In this document: in pieces, positions 63,201 through 64,000 of the stretch
Layout of the letters: every line of letters begins with the position of its first letter
Position numbering within the stretch: the first letter of the stretch is position 1
Source of the DNA: Phytophthora quininea
Taxonomy: Eukaryota; Oomycota; Peronosporomycetes; Peronosporales; Peronosporaceae
Assembly: GCA_011947345.1 (NCBI GenBank)
Contig: JAAVTG010000679.1
Location: 1 to 64,000 of the forward strand
Length of the DNA stretch: 64,000 nt
Direction: 5' to 3'
Position numbers and translations under genes: made by a program
The notes under the pieces: model-generated
Seen by the model: only the letters and a program-made list of their open reading frames with translations
The model's database searches: none
What the model was told of the DNA's origin: nothing

Positions 63201-63358
63201 GCTCGCGCGCGATGTCCCGCACCACGTCGCTGAATGCATCCAGCTCCACGCGGCCGCCCGTCTGGCGCCCTCTGCCCCGCGCGCAGCAGCCAGTCCAGGA
63301 AGAAGGCGGTGGGGCGCTTATACCGCGCGTACTTGCTGGTCGGGAAGCTCGGTGCCAT
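60223..63358 (-). CDS. DUF6604-ankyrin protein
   Basis: The N-terminus (MAPSFPTSKYARYKRPTAFF, ATG at 63358) has the start typical of DUF6604 proteins (Y-x-x-YK-x-x-T-x-x-F-x-x-WL). A long helical body follows (FENYYEVLQVDEDFFPDEQ near 62930; YQSSELAGSFMVLMDEYF near 62260), then DDELEIYDQMIFTPSREA, and a C-terminal ankyrin part (AVHSAAIAGHEDIVRIILEA near 60680; LAHLAVKFGHRSMYELLALF). Known relatives in fungi and oomycetes are of unknown function. Frame slips near 63275 (G run) and 61805 (T run). Near 61350 the frame changes and a TAA follows at about 61344, so two genes are also possible. Confidence 0.6.
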
Positions 63359-64000
63359 CGGAGATCCTTACTCCTGGAGAACTTGACGTGCACTACACTA
63401 CTGGAATCAGATCTGGTATTATCAGACTTTTCCGATCAATGAAGTCTTGGGTTTTGCACAGCATATCACCAACTCAAAAGCGTTGTGAGAAGCACGCGGA
63501 CGACAGCAGTGTACGGACCTCTGGGCATGGTCGATAACCCCATCTGCAGCTGCAGCTGTTGCAGTGCGTGAATGCTGCACAACGAGCCGACAATCCACGC
63601 TTTGCAGACGCGCAGGAGTGGGTACGAAATGTGTTGATGTTGTTGGATGCAGCAACAATGCTGCTCCATGAGCGATATGAAGGAGATGGGGTAGACTGCT
63701 AGAACTACACATGGAGTCGCCTGAAGGCACACCAAGTTGGGGAGGAAATGTCCAACAGTAGCACTACCAGCCCAATCCTCTAGTTGAGCCTGAAAGACAA
63801 AATTATTCGTACATTACAGCAAAAATGGCACAGAGCGAGTTCGAGCACATGAAAGCACAACCCCTGTGAGACCTCGCGTAGGGCATGAAGGTGCAAATGC
63901 TGTGGGTAGCTCCACCACTCGATGTACACAAACGAATTGCAGGCGGCTCAAAGCTTGTTATAAAAAAATGTGATTTGTCCATTCAGGTCTCGTGGTTTTG
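63359..64000. other. Right end without a supported gene
   Basis: Only short ORFs (for example 89 codons at 63466-63735, minus) without recognisable features. Confidence 0.4.

Overview
The window is eukaryotic and looks like an oomycete of the Phytophthora type. The evidence is short introns (63-88 nt, GT..AG), flagellar dynein, an Arg/Gly-rich Argonaute, oomycete initiator (Inr) sequences of the CATTYYNCAWTTT kind in front of many genes, a large family of small secreted cysteine-rich proteins resembling the PcF/SCR group, and DIRS-like, Copia and Crypton elements. Calls rest on reading the sequence and its translations; no database was searched. Layout. 1-10.4 kb: the 5' part of an axonemal dynein heavy chain (minus), then a receptor-like TKL protein kinase (plus) cut in two by a 5.2-kb DIRS-like tyrosine-recombinase retrotransposon. 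10.4-17.3 kb: one intact SCR gene, then a Copia LTR element carrying a second, inverted, almost identical DIRS copy. 17.3-28 kb: an array of SCR genes, about half intact and half decayed, produced by repeated tandem and inverted duplication. 28-30.7 kb: an Argonaute pseudogene and a membrane-anchored ubiquitin-specific protease. 31-39 kb: more SCR copies, a full-length Argonaute, and chimeric duplicated fragments. 39.3-56.6 kb: housekeeping-type genes: a degenerate DIS3/Rrp44 nuclease, a Maf-type nucleotide pyrophosphatase, two head-to-head MBOAT acyltransferases, a sushi-domain secreted protein, a mucin-like membrane protein, a PX-domain protein, an ApaH-like phosphatase and an unknown Lys-rich protein. 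56.9-59.5 kb: a Crypton-like recombinase with one nonsense codon, followed by a chromodomain gene with its own Inr. 60.2-63.4 kb: a DUF6604-ankyrin protein. The biological theme is a young, unstable effector-like island (10-39 kb) set in a conserved gene neighbourhood. Mobile elements, segmental duplications with template-switch-like junctions and gene decay have generated many SCR variants. The variants share one cysteine scaffold, with a constant 13-residue loop and a loop of 9-15 residues. A caution applies to all pseudogene calls: several conserved genes (dynein, Argonaute, Maf, MBOAT-B, ApaH, sushi, DUF6604) are broken only by single-base slips, often in short homopolymer runs, which suggests residual sequencing indels. 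Nonsense substitutions, large deletions, lost catalytic residues and transposon insertions are the more trustworthy signs of decay.
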